A DNA stretch of 64,000 nt from Acinetobacter bohemicus ANC 3994. GTDB lineage: Bacteria > Pseudomonadota > Gammaproteobacteria > Pseudomonadales > Moraxellaceae. A program made the translations under genes and the position numbers. Below are positions 18,501 through 27,081 of the stretch, piece by piece; the stretch's first letter is position 1, and every line of letters starts with the position of its first letter. The stretch is taken from NCBI RefSeq assembly GCF_000367925.1, contig NZ_KB849168.1, forward strand, positions 251,896 through 315,895. The letters are read 5' to 3'. The notes beneath the pieces are model-generated. The model was given only the letters and a program-made list of their open reading frames with translations, searched no databases and had not been told where the DNA came from.

Positions 18501-19284
18501 TTAAAGCCGCTTGCCGTGTCTCAGGATCATCTAAAATTTCCCAAAACATCGCATCAATACTTTGCATTTGCTCAAAGTCTTGATGAAAGACTTCCTGCCA
18601 TAACCAACGCTGCCATGTTTCTAATTCATGGGCCTGATGCAAGGTAAATTCAGAAATTTCGCTATTGGTTTTAAAAAACATCTGTTCAATCGGCAGTGGT
18701 TTATTTTGTCCCCACGCCTGCAACCAATTGCTTGGACAGTTGCACAGATTGGCTGGGCAATTTTTCTGACAATGCCCACGATATTCCATGTAATGACTAA
18801 ACAAGCGCGAGACTTGTTCCGACACCCAATACAGCATGCCTTGCTTTTTCAGCTGCTTTTCCACCCCTTGCTCCAAACGGTCAGCACTGTCATAAATGCG
18901 CTGTACAATCGAATGTAAAGGATGATCTGTGGTTAAAGGATTGTGTTCCGCTTGAATAAAAGTTTTTAGGGCTTGAAAGATGCGCCACTTAATAATAATC
19001 CGTGGAATATTGGCTTTACGGACTTGTTCTTTTTGTTCGACCAACACCCATTGATAAGCTGACCATTGAAAACCACGAATACGATGATGAAATTGGGTAT
19101 TGGCACTAATGCCTTTTTGTTCGGCTAATTTTTGCGTTAACCATGCTTCAACTGCATGTGACGGTACAATAAAATGTTGGGTTTTCAGCACCTGAAAAGG
19201 CGTTGCAGCAGGCTTATTCACGGTCGTCAACATGGCATGAACCAGTACATCAATACGCTGACTTTGAATCACATGAATTGCCAT
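15592..19284 (-). CDS. recC: Exodeoxyribonuclease V subunit RecC (Chi recognition)
   Basis: About 1230 residues. The inactive helicase-like scaffold of RecBCD splits the strands and scans for Chi. RecC motifs include VPSHAVEAWLTQKLAEQKGI near the start, LVIFTLLDLPPMQLAFLRRLG, DILVLSPSLSELEPLI and VIMLGLDSGKFPNRSQHLPFDLM. The ATG at 19284 has GGAG 10 bases upstream. A longer frame to 19317 begins upstream of that site. Unusual: four cysteines at C172, C176, C181 and C183 sit in a short insertion in the N-terminal domain where I expect none from the E. coli protein. No ptrA lies between recC and recB. Confidence 0.95.
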   Translation of the reverse strand: MAIHVIQSQRIDVLVHAMLTTVNKPAATPFQVLKTQHFIVPSHAVEAWLTQKLAEQKGISANTQFHHRIRGFQWSAYQWVLVEQKEQVRKANIPRIIIKWRIFQALKTFIQAEHNPLTTDHPLHSIVQRIYDSADRLEQGVEKQLKKQGMLYWVSEQVSRLFSHYMEYRGHCQKNCPANLCNCPSNWLQAWGQNKPLPIEQMFFKTNSEISEFTLHQAHELETWQRWLWQEVFHQDFEQMQSIDAMFWEILDDPETRQAALKKLPSQLVIFTLLDLPPMQLAFLRRLGQYIDIYILHYNPSQEYWADSVDPNWKARYDVGVKERFIVKNPKASDADITKFFQEFTLNFNAEQRESRHPLLTRFGKQARDHFSLLSNLSSGEDGIWADAFVDDYANHLLAKVQSDVLYLVEPEQQQYVLDEQDDSIQIHVCHSSLRQLEVLKEQLIHWLAQGSKDAPRRPSDILVLSPSLSELEPLIRSVFAPPPSERDLIQQKTGSSHQLSKDSIYVPIKIAGVTQLDALNAWKAVLGRIELIQGRFSIEDFADWLSLNATQQLYGLEINSIERMTELLIDAGFKRGLDAQHLQRSLSAGDEDYRFSFKFALDRLALGVAIPEHTLFQGTLSFAKVLPSDFELIAKLIQIYQDVDARRDWMTAHEQGERVPVETWLKRLMQDITEFENAGVESLSSVYKIIKKQQRMLTLASFYDEHDHHALRALSLPLPYLLAEINSTLETQLEHAEPTGQITFSQIGQIRPVPYKLIVMLGLDSGKFPNRSQHLPFDLMDLLKPQLGDRSRLEDDQGAFLDNLLLAQESLWLFYNGFDINDGEVRDPSTVLQELIQHLAFIVQSKQPDAAINQTVNIHGVEVPEQLQSLYHVHPLLPFDPVGFESIKPVRYQDQWFSVAGQIRHATGQRSAWVNTPYQHLQQDVQVLDSHQWIQDVTFPARLYLKTLGVDNLRPEELPAVQEPLLLDGLGRYAVRHFLQQHEGEAKPELLLDQLPIGKLQHSSWQVSVLEQQRLKDRLFRYASETTPTTQQVWKVNDQIYMNIRLPKNSAEHWVSLEASSARAKRRAKVWLEYLLWLAYLNMGEGGEKLTRIVVFSDRTILCQGVSSNQARKWIEHWLAAWKYGQTQPLVLPAALLLKVAEKDKAHDWQANDQNQMCIEDMDVIYKDWHEDGKFTGFSVADNEATKMHRDWQFILQEQDATALLEQACTQFSYHLYQPVFWHQSVIEE

Positions 19285-19491
19285 GAATGATCTACTCCAC
19301 TCTTTTTTAAAATACAATGCCTACAAAAGCATAAAAATTATTTACTATACATCTGCATCTGTCTATGTCACTTTGAGCTTTCGGTTCGATTCAAAAATGC
19401 TTTGAAATTCGTACCTTAATAGGGTCTTTTGACATTTCAGCCCCTAATCATTAAATAGAAAAACCAACACGAAGTTTAAGGTATTTAGATT

Positions 19492-19998
19492 ATGAAAATA
19501 GATAAAATTCCAGACTCCATAGACCCAGCATTAGATTTAGACATCATTCGTGCCGAATGCTTAGAACTGGTGCAAAAACGCGCTTACATTTCTGCGGGTG
19601 CTGCGGTCGTACCTGTGCCATTTCTGGATGTTGTCATCGATGTCGGAATTTTGTCACAACTCATTCCAGAAGTGAATGCGCGCTTTGGTTTAGCACCCGA
19701 ACAAATTAGTGTCTATGACCCCGAAACCAAACAAGTGCATTGGCATGAACTGCGCAAACGTGGTGTCGAGTTCTCAGGACTGGTGATTACGCGTACTGCG
19801 GTTAAAAGCTCCTTCAACAATATTGCTGCCAAAGTCATTACCAAACAAGTGACTAAATTCATTCCCCTAGGCGGGCAAATTATTGCCGCAAGTTTAGGCT
19901 ATATGGTCATGAAAAAAGTCGCGGCAGCGCATGTGGAAGATTGTTATAGCCTTGCCAAAGACATTCAGAAAAAACAAAATGCGCAGCTTGTCGGTTAA
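19492..19998 (+). CDS. DUF697-like small membrane-associated protein, function unknown
   Basis: 168 residues. Two hydrophobic, Gly/Ala-rich segments are visible: ~32-55 (AGAAVVPVPFLDVVIDVGIL) and ~123-145 (IPLGGQIIAASLGYMVMKKVA). The pattern AYISAGAAVVPVPFLDVVIDV...LIPEVNARFGL resembles the DUF697/YcjF C-terminal region, which elsewhere is fused or linked to GTPases. No GTPase gene adjoins here, so it is an orphan. The start ATG at 19492 has only a weak upstream AAGG. It is divergent from recC and convergent with pap. It is probably inner-membrane associated; the function is not known. Confidence 0.7.
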   Translation: MKIDKIPDSIDPALDLDIIRAECLELVQKRAYISAGAAVVPVPFLDVVIDVGILSQLIPEVNARFGLAPEQISVYDPETKQVHWHELRKRGVEFSGLVITRTAVKSSFNNIAAKVITKQVTKFIPLGGQIIAASLGYMVMKKVAAAHVEDCYSLAKDIQKKQNAQLVG

Positions 19999-20056
19999 GC
20001 AAACCATTATAAGTCTTGACCATTAAGTAAGGCTGAATGATCTCGCTGCTGAGAGC

Positions 20057-21493
20057 TTAATCCGCTCTCAGCTGTTTTAAAATGGTTCGCAGCACTTCTA
20101 AGCGCGCCATATATTTATCATTGGTGGCAATAATATGCCACGGTGCATGCACCGTACTAGTTCGCTCAAACATATCTGCGGCAGCGTCTAAGTAAGCGTC
20201 CCATTTTTCACGATTACGCCAATCATCGGCGGTAATTTTAAAGCGTTTATGCGGTGTTTCTTCTCGTGCTTTAAAACGTACTTCCTGCTCATCTTTACTA
20301 ATGGCGAGCCAAAATTTAATTACCACGGTTTGGCTGTTGACCAAATCTTTTTCAAAACGATTAATTTCCTCATAAGCGCGTTGCCATTCGACTTCATTGG
20401 CAAAACCTTCAACCCGCTCGACCAATACCCGACCATACCAAGAACGGTCAAAAATGGTAATATCTTCATCGGTCTGTAATTTGGTCCAAAAACGCCATAA
20501 ATAGGGATGACGTAATTCATATTTCTCAGGTGCCGCAATGGTGTGAATATCATATTCACGTGGATCAAGATTTTTCACAATGCGCTTGATCGCGCCACCT
20601 TTCCCCGCCGCATCCATCCCTTCAAAAACAATAATCGCTTTACGATCATCGAAGCGCAGGACTTCAGCCACTTTAAGTGACAGTTTTTTAAATTCTGCTT
20701 TGTAGTTATCTTGATTGACCGCCTTATTTGCTGGCGCTAATAAAGGTTCAGGAACGGTCGCCTGTTTCCACTTGGTTTTATTTTGGCTTAAATGTTCTGG
20801 GCAATGCTCTAAAGCACGTAAAATATGTTGGGCAAATTGTTGATCACGTCGTTTTTCATCTTCACAATCAATCACAATCCAATCATCGGTAAAGCGCTGA
20901 CGCAGTTTTTGTACATTGTCATATTGCTTTTTATTGCGCCAATCTAAACCATGTAATTTATGCCAATGCACTTCACTCGGCTTCATATTGTCCAGTCGTT
21001 TCTGCAAAGATTTCCATGACAAGTCAAACCAGACTTTCACCACATCAACATGGTTATTTTTTAGGTCCTGTTCAAAGGTTCGCATGTCCTCGACATAGGC
21101 ATCAAACAGGGTTTCATCTAATGGTTTGGACACATGCAAAGCCGTTATTAATAAATCGCTATACCAATTGCCAAACATCACCATAATTTGCCCTTCAGCA
21201 GGAATAAAGGGTGCATACGGTTGCCAAAAAGTTTGATTTTGCTTAAATATATTCGGTGCATCGGCTTTGACGCGTAAATAACGCGGATCGACCCATTCAC
21301 GTAGCTGCTTAACAGATTCGCCCTTACCGGCCAATTCAATGCCGTTGACTAAAATCACCAGACTTTTGGCATTTTTTTGGTCGCGGCTATTTTTTAGAAA
21401 ATATTGTGCTTCAATCAAATTCAAGGCCAATTCAGCTTCATCCAACAGCTGATTTTCAGTTTTTGCTATTTTTTCTGTTTTTTCTGTAGACAT
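20057..21493 (-). CDS. pap: Polyphosphate:AMP phosphotransferase (two-domain PPK2)
   Basis: 478 residues made of two PPK2 domains in tandem. The C-terminal one carries an intact Walker A (FEGMDAAGKGGAIKRI), the lid/Walker B region (DRSWYGRVLVERVEGF) and a basic segment. The N-terminal copy keeps a related but weaker P-loop (NGIELAGKGESVKQL), as in family members where only the C-terminal half is fully catalytic. Family knowledge: it transfers phosphate from polyphosphate to AMP to give ADP. The enzyme was characterised from Acinetobacter johnsonii and has this size. Monocistronic, divergent from the next gene across an intergenic palindrome. Confidence 0.94.
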   Translation of the reverse strand: MSTEKTEKIAKTENQLLDEAELALNLIEAQYFLKNSRDQKNAKSLVILVNGIELAGKGESVKQLREWVDPRYLRVKADAPNIFKQNQTFWQPYAPFIPAEGQIMVMFGNWYSDLLITALHVSKPLDETLFDAYVEDMRTFEQDLKNNHVDVVKVWFDLSWKSLQKRLDNMKPSEVHWHKLHGLDWRNKKQYDNVQKLRQRFTDDWIVIDCEDEKRRDQQFAQHILRALEHCPEHLSQNKTKWKQATVPEPLLAPANKAVNQDNYKAEFKKLSLKVAEVLRFDDRKAIIVFEGMDAAGKGGAIKRIVKNLDPREYDIHTIAAPEKYELRHPYLWRFWTKLQTDEDITIFDRSWYGRVLVERVEGFANEVEWQRAYEEINRFEKDLVNSQTVVIKFWLAISKDEQEVRFKAREETPHKRFKITADDWRNREKWDAYLDAAADMFERTSTVHAPWHIIATNDKYMARLEVLRTILKQLRAD

Positions 21494-21551
21494 ATGGCTT
21501 CCAAATCTTTGTATTTATTTCAGTATATCCAAGCATAGAACAACGCTGAAT

Positions 21552-21571
21552 CATAAAATATGCATTTTATG
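21552..21571. promoter_or_regulatory. Palindrome in the pap / hypothetical divergent promoter region
   Basis: CATAAAAT-ATGC-ATTTTATG has perfect 8-bp arms. Outside it, ACGC and GCGT lie in near-symmetric positions. It sits 58 bp from the pap start and ~128 bp from the next gene, so it could be a regulator site for either. Confidence 0.4.
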
Positions 21572-21698
21572 TTGCGTGAAATTGCTGCTTTCTACATTAA
21601 ACTGACTTCTCTTTAGTCATTTTTATCACAGATTGTCATAGCGAGTTTGCCCATCTCGCTCTAAGATTTAACCATCTAAAAAATAATAGAGATGCTTG

Positions 21699-22409
21699 AT
21701 GTCAAAACTGGCTGCATTGGATGACTTACTAGAGTTATATTATCAACTGAATTACCATCAAAATCCTGACATTTTTCAGCGTTTACAAGACGTGCAAGCG
21801 TGGCAAAAAACGCGCATGCAAAGCACGCATTTGCGACAGTTTGCTGAAAAGCACAATATTTTAATGTCTGAGTATTTTCTCAATCGCTTATATGGCGGTT
21901 CAGATTTTGACGCGTTGGCGGGGCAAATTGCGCGTTTAATGAAATATGCCCATAAAGCAGAAAAACTGATTCCTGAAAATGCCATCAAAACAGGCACATC
22001 AGGCGTTTCTTTGGCTATTTTAGCCGTACAGTTGGATGAACAAGTCGCGATGCAATTGCTCAAAGACTACCATCCGCATGAAAAGTTAACCGATGAAATG
22101 ATGCGTTTGACCTATCTTAAACTGGATCAAGGACAACAACGCCTTCAACAGCTGGATTTACTCGATCAACTGGGCTTGAGCTTAGATAAATATATGCGCT
22201 CATTTATGGTCTATACCGCATTTAAAATGTGTAAAGGTGCAGCCAGCAAATACAACTTTCAAGTGATGTATGAATTTATGCAGGATGGCTTTTTAGCGAT
22301 GAAACCGTTAAAGTCGGCAGAGAAATTTGTCAAAGATTTTACCGCGGTTGAACGCCAAATTATCCATCAAGTTCATGCAGCCGATCCAAATCCATTTCAG
22401 TATCAATGA
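21699..22409 (+). CDS. Acinetobacter-type hypothetical protein (FFLEELY-motif-like)
   Basis: 236 residues, soluble, mostly helical, with no signal peptide or membrane segment. The segment SEYFLNRLYGGSDFDALAGQIARLM resembles the FFLEELY motif proteins known from Acinetobacter. That is a tentative match from memory. The C-terminal half includes MCKGAASKYNFQVMYEFMQDGF, reminiscent of short helical bundles. The start is the ATG at 21699; a TTG three bases upstream is less likely. The ribosome site is weak (AGAG). Transcribed divergently from pap, ahead of ubiE. Function unknown. Confidence 0.75.
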   Translation: MSKLAALDDLLELYYQLNYHQNPDIFQRLQDVQAWQKTRMQSTHLRQFAEKHNILMSEYFLNRLYGGSDFDALAGQIARLMKYAHKAEKLIPENAIKTGTSGVSLAILAVQLDEQVAMQLLKDYHPHEKLTDEMMRLTYLKLDQGQQRLQQLDLLDQLGLSLDKYMRSFMVYTAFKMCKGAASKYNFQVMYEFMQDGFLAMKPLKSAEKFVKDFTAVERQIIHQVHAADPNPFQYQ

Positions 22410-22571
22410 TGCTGTTATGGAAATCACAAATTGAACTATGAATAAAAATAAAGAATAGATTTCTGTATATTATTCATAACAATTGCATGCTGATTGCTGT
22501 ACAACGTCTTAGAATCTGTCATCATGCATGCACTGCAACATTAACCCTATTTTTATGTTAGGAGTGACTCT

Positions 22572-23516
22572 ATGTCTAATGAAAATCAAACGCCTACTTC
22601 GACCCCTGAGTCGGCACCAAATACAGACAAAGTAAGTCCTTTCTTAACCGAACCGCTTCCACAAGGTACTGCTCAAGGTCAGCAACAATCCTTACAACAA
22701 CAGCTGACAAATACCCCTGTTACAGGTTCAGTACCTAAATATAATCTGCCACGTGGTGCCAATACTGGCAATGTCGGTGCAACTACACACTTCGGTTATC
22801 AAACGGTCAGCAGTGATGATAAAGCACAGAAAGTGGCTGAAGTGTTCCATTCTGTTGCCAGCAAATACGACATCATGAATGACTTGATGTCGTTCGGTAT
22901 TCACCGTTTATGGAAACGCTTTGCCATTAATATGTCTGGCGTGCGTCGTGGTCAGCATGTTTTAGATATTGCAGGCGGCACAGGTGACTTAGCCAAAGTC
23001 TTTAGCCGTGAAGTCGGTCCTACAGGTCATGTGGTGTTATCTGACATCAATGAATCGATGCTTAATGTGGGTCGTGACCGTTTAATCGATGCCGGTTGTA
23101 CCAATGTCGATTTCGTTTTAGCCAATGCTGAAACCTTAGAGCCATTTGCAGACAACAGTTTTGACTTGCTGACCATCAGCTTTGGTTTACGTAACGTGAC
23201 CGATAAAGATGCAGCACTTGCTGCCATGTACCGTGTACTTAAGCCGGGCGGTCGTTTACTGATTTTAGAATTCTCTAAACCTGTATTTGAACCGTTCTCT
23301 AAGCTTTATGATTTGTATTCATTTACGGCGTTGCCAATCATGGGCAAAATCATTGCCAATGACTCAGAAAGCTATAAATACTTAGCAGAATCAATTCGCA
23401 TGCACCCCGACCAACGTACCCTCAAGGGTATGATGGAACAGGCAGGCTTCCAAAACTGTGACTACCACAACTTAACCGGTGGTATTGTTGCGGTTCACCG
23501 CGGCTTTAAACTGTAA
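22572..23516 (+). CDS. ubiE: UbiE, ubiquinone C-methyltransferase, with a long N-terminal extension
   Basis: 314 residues. The catalytic part begins at TTHFGYQTV (residue ~71) and matches UbiE/COQ5: FHSVASKYDIMNDLMSFG, SAM-binding VLDIAGGTGDLAK, and LRNVTDKDAALAAMYRVLKPGG. It methylates 2-polyprenyl-6-methoxy-1,4-benzoquinol. The first ~65 residues are Gln/Pro/Thr-rich and absent from E. coli UbiE. TTAGGAG precedes the ATG at 22572, so the extension is translated. It heads ubiE-ubiJ-ubiB with gaps of 11 and 12 bp, an operon for late ubiquinone biosynthesis. Confidence 0.96.
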   Translation: MSNENQTPTSTPESAPNTDKVSPFLTEPLPQGTAQGQQQSLQQQLTNTPVTGSVPKYNLPRGANTGNVGATTHFGYQTVSSDDKAQKVAEVFHSVASKYDIMNDLMSFGIHRLWKRFAINMSGVRRGQHVLDIAGGTGDLAKVFSREVGPTGHVVLSDINESMLNVGRDRLIDAGCTNVDFVLANAETLEPFADNSFDLLTISFGLRNVTDKDAALAAMYRVLKPGGRLLILEFSKPVFEPFSKLYDLYSFTALPIMGKIIANDSESYKYLAESIRMHPDQRTLKGMMEQAGFQNCDYHNLTGGIVAVHRGFKL

Positions 23517-23527
23517 GGGTTGACGCT

Positions 23528-24208
23528 ATGTGGTCGATTCTGGCACTGGGTGCAGTTGAACGATTCATTCATTATGTCATTGATTTGGATGCGCTTACTC
23601 GTATCCAGCTCAATGCACTGCAAGGCAAAATGTTGCGGGTGGTCATTGATGCCCCGCAACTGTCTGTCGATGTGTTTTTTGATGAAAATAAAGTTCGCCT
23701 TGAACCTACCGTCACAGGGCAAAGTGAAAAAGCATCTATTTTTGAACAACGTCCATTTGATCAAAATCAACAGCTTTCTGAAGCGACGGCCACATTACAG
23801 GTTAAAAATGTGGTTGAACTTTTAAAGTTATTGTTTGCGGATGATGTCGGTAATATCCCCCTGCAAGGTGACTATCACTTGTTGCAAGATATTCAACGCA
23901 TCATGCAACAAGCCGAACCTGATTTAGCCTCACATTTAAGTCCTTGGATTGGCCCAAGCCTTGCACATGAACTGGGTAAAATTCAGCGCGTACCACAACA
24001 TTTAAAACGCTCACTGCAAAGTCACTTGTTCTTTGCTGAAGATGCCTTAAAAGAAGATTTAGCCGTATTTGCCCCACGCTGGCAGATGGATGACTTAAAT
24101 CAAGATACGCGTATTCTCAATCAAAATTTAGATCGTACTGAAGCCAAAATTCAACAGCTTCAAGCACACATTGATGCAGCTGCAACTTCTGCTTCACCTC
24201 AAGATTAG
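23528..24208 (+). CDS. ubiJ: UbiJ, SCP2-domain accessory factor of ubiquinone synthesis
   Basis: 226 residues, between ubiE and ubiB as in E. coli. The N-terminal ~100 residues fit a sterol carrier (SCP2) fold with alternating hydrophobic strands (MLRVVIDAPQLSVDVFF). The middle matches the UbiJ pattern (LQGDYHLLQDIQRIM, LSPWIGPSLAHELGKI). The C-terminus is a likely coiled coil (NQNLDRTEAKIQQLQAHIDAA). Family knowledge: UbiJ, with UbiK, organises the soluble Ubi complex and binds the lipid intermediates. It has no catalytic motif. Confidence 0.92.
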   Translation: MWSILALGAVERFIHYVIDLDALTRIQLNALQGKMLRVVIDAPQLSVDVFFDENKVRLEPTVTGQSEKASIFEQRPFDQNQQLSEATATLQVKNVVELLKLLFADDVGNIPLQGDYHLLQDIQRIMQQAEPDLASHLSPWIGPSLAHELGKIQRVPQHLKRSLQSHLFFAEDALKEDLAVFAPRWQMDDLNQDTRILNQNLDRTEAKIQQLQAHIDAAATSASPQD

Positions 24209-24220
24209 GTAATAACATAT

Positions 24221-25840
24221 ATGATTCCGCACGTTTCACGTTTACTCGAACTTTGGCGCATCGCCGCGCACTATAGACTCGACACGTTGTTTCCTGCGGA
24301 AGAATTACCTGAAAAAGCCCGTCATGCGTTAAGCCTGATTCGCATGCACCCTGCGGCATGGTCCAGTCGTGAGCGCAAAAATCCACTCAAGCTGAAACTC
24401 GCTTTAGAGGAAATGGGACCGCTGGCAATTAAACTTGGCCAGTTGCTCTCTACCCGCCGTGATTTGATTGCACCTGAAGTGTTACAGCAATTGGTGTTAT
24501 TACAAGATCGCGTCAAACCGTTTGACAACCATGTTGCCAAAATGCGCATTCAGGAATCCTTAAAAGCCGATGTAAACACCCTGTTTGCTCGTTTTGATGA
24601 GCAACCGCTTGCCGCCGCTTCAATCGCGCAAGTACATACTGCAGCCTTGCATGATGGCCGTGAAGTGGTGGTGAAAGTCACGCGCCCCAATATTCGTCAG
24701 CAAATTTTACACGATTTTGAAATTCTGGATTGGCTCGGTGCAGCGTTAGAAAAACGTCTAGAAGCGGCACGAGCACTACATTTATCTGAAATTATTCAGA
24801 ACTATCGTCAAATTATTCTTAATGAATTGGATTTGACTTTAGAAGCCGACAATACCCGCCGTATGCGCCACTACTTCACTGGCTCAAGCATGATGTATGT
24901 GCCTGAAGTGTATATGGACAGCAAAGATGTGATGGTGGCGGAACGGATCACTGGTGTGCCGATTTCCGATATCGCGACCTTTGATAAAATGGGCATGAAT
25001 CGTGCGGAATTGGCAGAAAAAGGGCTAACCATCTTTTTCACCCAAGTGTTTCGTGACAACTTTTTCCATGCCGATATGCATCCCGGCAACGTCTTTGTCG
25101 AAACGATTAACCCAAGCAATCCTCGCTTTATTGCACTGGATTGCGCCATTATGGGTGAGTTGTCTAAACACGACCAAATGACCGTGGCACGCATGTTACT
25201 TGCAGTCATGAACAGCAACTTTATGCAACTGATTCTGGTGGTGCATCAAGCAGGTTGGATTCCACCGGGCACCGATCAAGATGCTTTAGCGCGTGAAATG
25301 CGTCGTACGGTTGGGCCAATGGTTTCAAAACCGATGCATGAACTGGATTTTGCCGGCATTTTAATTCAAGTGATGGATATTGCACGCCGTTTCCATTTGG
25401 AAATTCCACCACAATTGATGCTGTTGTTAAAAACCTTGGTACATGTGGAAGGGTTAGGCACAGATCTGTATCCAGAACTGGATATCTGGAAACTGGCGAA
25501 ACCGATTTTGACCGATTGGATTAAAGCCAATATGAGTCCAGTCAAAAATATGAAAGAACTGGGTCAGCAAATTCCAGATCTGCTACTCGGTGCACAAGAC
25601 CTACCTAGCCTGATGATTGACAGCCTCAATGGTTTAAAAAATCAGTCCGCTTGGCACTCCAAACAACTCAATGAACTCCAAAGCATGCGTTTGCAAATGG
25701 AACATCAGCAAAAACGTAGTTGGATGTTCGGTAGTGTCATGGCGATTTTGTTAGCCATTGCCATTATTGCACCGTGGTATGTATCCATTTTGCTGATTGT
25801 ATGCTCAAGCATCCTTGCCATTTGGCGCATCGCGAAATAA
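24221..25840 (+). CDS. ubiB: UbiB, ABC1/ADCK-type atypical kinase of ubiquinone synthesis
   Basis: 539 residues. It shows the KxGQ motif (KLGQLLSTRRDL), the ala-rich loop region (AAASIAQVHTA), the catalytic-loop-like FFHADMHPGNVF and the metal-binding ALDCAIMGEL. Two C-terminal hydrophobic helices (~500-535, ILLAIAIIAPWYVSILLIV) anchor it in the inner membrane. Family knowledge: an unorthodox protein-kinase fold with ATPase activity that supports ubiquinone intermediates and extraction from the membrane. It is third in ubiE-ubiJ-ubiB. A hairpin follows. Confidence 0.96.
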   Translation: MIPHVSRLLELWRIAAHYRLDTLFPAEELPEKARHALSLIRMHPAAWSSRERKNPLKLKLALEEMGPLAIKLGQLLSTRRDLIAPEVLQQLVLLQDRVKPFDNHVAKMRIQESLKADVNTLFARFDEQPLAAASIAQVHTAALHDGREVVVKVTRPNIRQQILHDFEILDWLGAALEKRLEAARALHLSEIIQNYRQIILNELDLTLEADNTRRMRHYFTGSSMMYVPEVYMDSKDVMVAERITGVPISDIATFDKMGMNRAELAEKGLTIFFTQVFRDNFFHADMHPGNVFVETINPSNPRFIALDCAIMGELSKHDQMTVARMLLAVMNSNFMQLILVVHQAGWIPPGTDQDALAREMRRTVGPMVSKPMHELDFAGILIQVMDIARRFHLEIPPQLMLLLKTLVHVEGLGTDLYPELDIWKLAKPILTDWIKANMSPVKNMKELGQQIPDLLLGAQDLPSLMIDSLNGLKNQSAWHSKQLNELQSMRLQMEHQQKRSWMFGSVMAILLAIAIIAPWYVSILLIVCSSILAIWRIAK

Positions 25841-25869
25841 CCCAATTTTGATAAGTTTTGAATATTCAG

Positions 25870-25901
25870 CAGCCTGATGATGAAAATGATCAGGCTGTTT
25901 T
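25870..25901 (+). terminator. Terminator of the ubiEJB operon
   Basis: CAGCCTGAT and ATCAGGCTG with a ~10-nt loop, followed by TTTT. Confidence 0.75.
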
Positions 25902-26001
25902 CCATCGAATGACTGATCAGTCAACAAGTGATGAATATCGCCATTGTCGCTAAAGCCTAGCAGCTTAAAATAACAACACACTTGTATATTTATCCTAGGC
26001 C

Positions 26002-27081
26002 ATGATGCAAATTCTGCAAAAACACCGCCCTTCTCTGACGATTCGTGCAGGTCATCTTGCACGCCAACTGATTGAAAAAGAAGGTTTACATGCACAGCAC
26101 GTTGACATTGTTCCCGGTGCGGCAGGTGGTCCAAAAGGCATTGGCATTCAAGGTTTAGACCAAGCCATTTTTGGTGATTTTTTTGCCCAAGCTCCACAGC
26201 GCAGAACCTTGATAGGTTCATCGATTGGCAGTTGGCGTTTTGCCAGTATTTTGGCTTGGGGTGCAAAAAAAGGCACTGAACGCTTATCTCATTTATATAC
26301 CAACCTCTCCTTTCATAAAAAAATGTCACGTCAGGAAGTCGCTCACATTTGCCAAGGCATGTTGATTGAGCTGATTCAAGGTCAAGAACAACAACTGGTT
26401 GATCATCCTGACTATCACCTTGCAGTGATTTCAATTAAAGCCCAACACATTTTCCAAAGTGATCTGGCCCTTCCCTTACTTGCCTCTGTGGCAGGTATTA
26501 TGGGCAGTAATGCACTGGGTCGTAAGCACAATCGTCTGTTTATGCAACGGGTGATTAGCCAACCCTCATCTGGTCAGCAATTTAAAGTAGAGGATGACTT
26601 TGTCACCCATTATCAAAGCTTAAATCGGGACAATGCCATCCCTTGGTTAATGGCATCAGCCTCTATTCCCGGTGTCATGGCGGCTATTCGTGACATTCCA
26701 GATGCACCAAAAGGCAGTTACCGTGATGGGGGGTTAATTGACTATCACATTGACCTGCCCTTTGAGAGTCAAGGCATTGTGCTGTATCCACACTTTAGCG
26801 ACAGCATTACCCCCGGTTGGTTCGACAAAATGTTGAAAAAGCGTAAAGCCAATCCTGAAAATCAGGCGCGAACCTTATTGCTTTCGCCTTCGCAAGACTA
26901 TTTGCAATCCTTACCCCTTGGACGTTTACCCGATCGTAAAGATTTCACCTTAAAAGGTTTAGATCAAAAACAGCGCATTCAGATGTGGAACCAATCTGTG
27001 GCTGAAAGTCAGCGTTTGGGTGATGAATTTTTAGAGCTGGTGGAAAAGCAACATTTTCCTGAGGTGATGCAGGATTTATAA
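26002..27081 (+). CDS. Patatin-like phospholipase family protein
   Basis: 359 residues with the patatin Ser-Asp dyad. The glycine-rich oxyanion region is VPGAAGGPKGIGIQGL (~37-52), the nucleophile elbow is G72-S-S74-I-G, and the catalytic Asp is in YRDGGLIDYH (D242). No signal peptide is apparent, so it is likely cytoplasmic or peripheral. Two adjacent ATGs (26002, 26005) are possible starts. Alone in its transcription unit between the ubi operon and hisIE. Predicted activity is lipid acyl hydrolysis; the substrate is unknown. Confidence 0.88.
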   Translation: MMQILQKHRPSLTIRAGHLARQLIEKEGLHAQHVDIVPGAAGGPKGIGIQGLDQAIFGDFFAQAPQRRTLIGSSIGSWRFASILAWGAKKGTERLSHLYTNLSFHKKMSRQEVAHICQGMLIELIQGQEQQLVDHPDYHLAVISIKAQHIFQSDLALPLLASVAGIMGSNALGRKHNRLFMQRVISQPSSGQQFKVEDDFVTHYQSLNRDNAIPWLMASASIPGVMAAIRDIPDAPKGSYRDGGLIDYHIDLPFESQGIVLYPHFSDSITPGWFDKMLKKRKANPENQARTLLLSPSQDYLQSLPLGRLPDRKDFTLKGLDQKQRIQMWNQSVAESQRLGDEFLELVEKQHFPEVMQDL

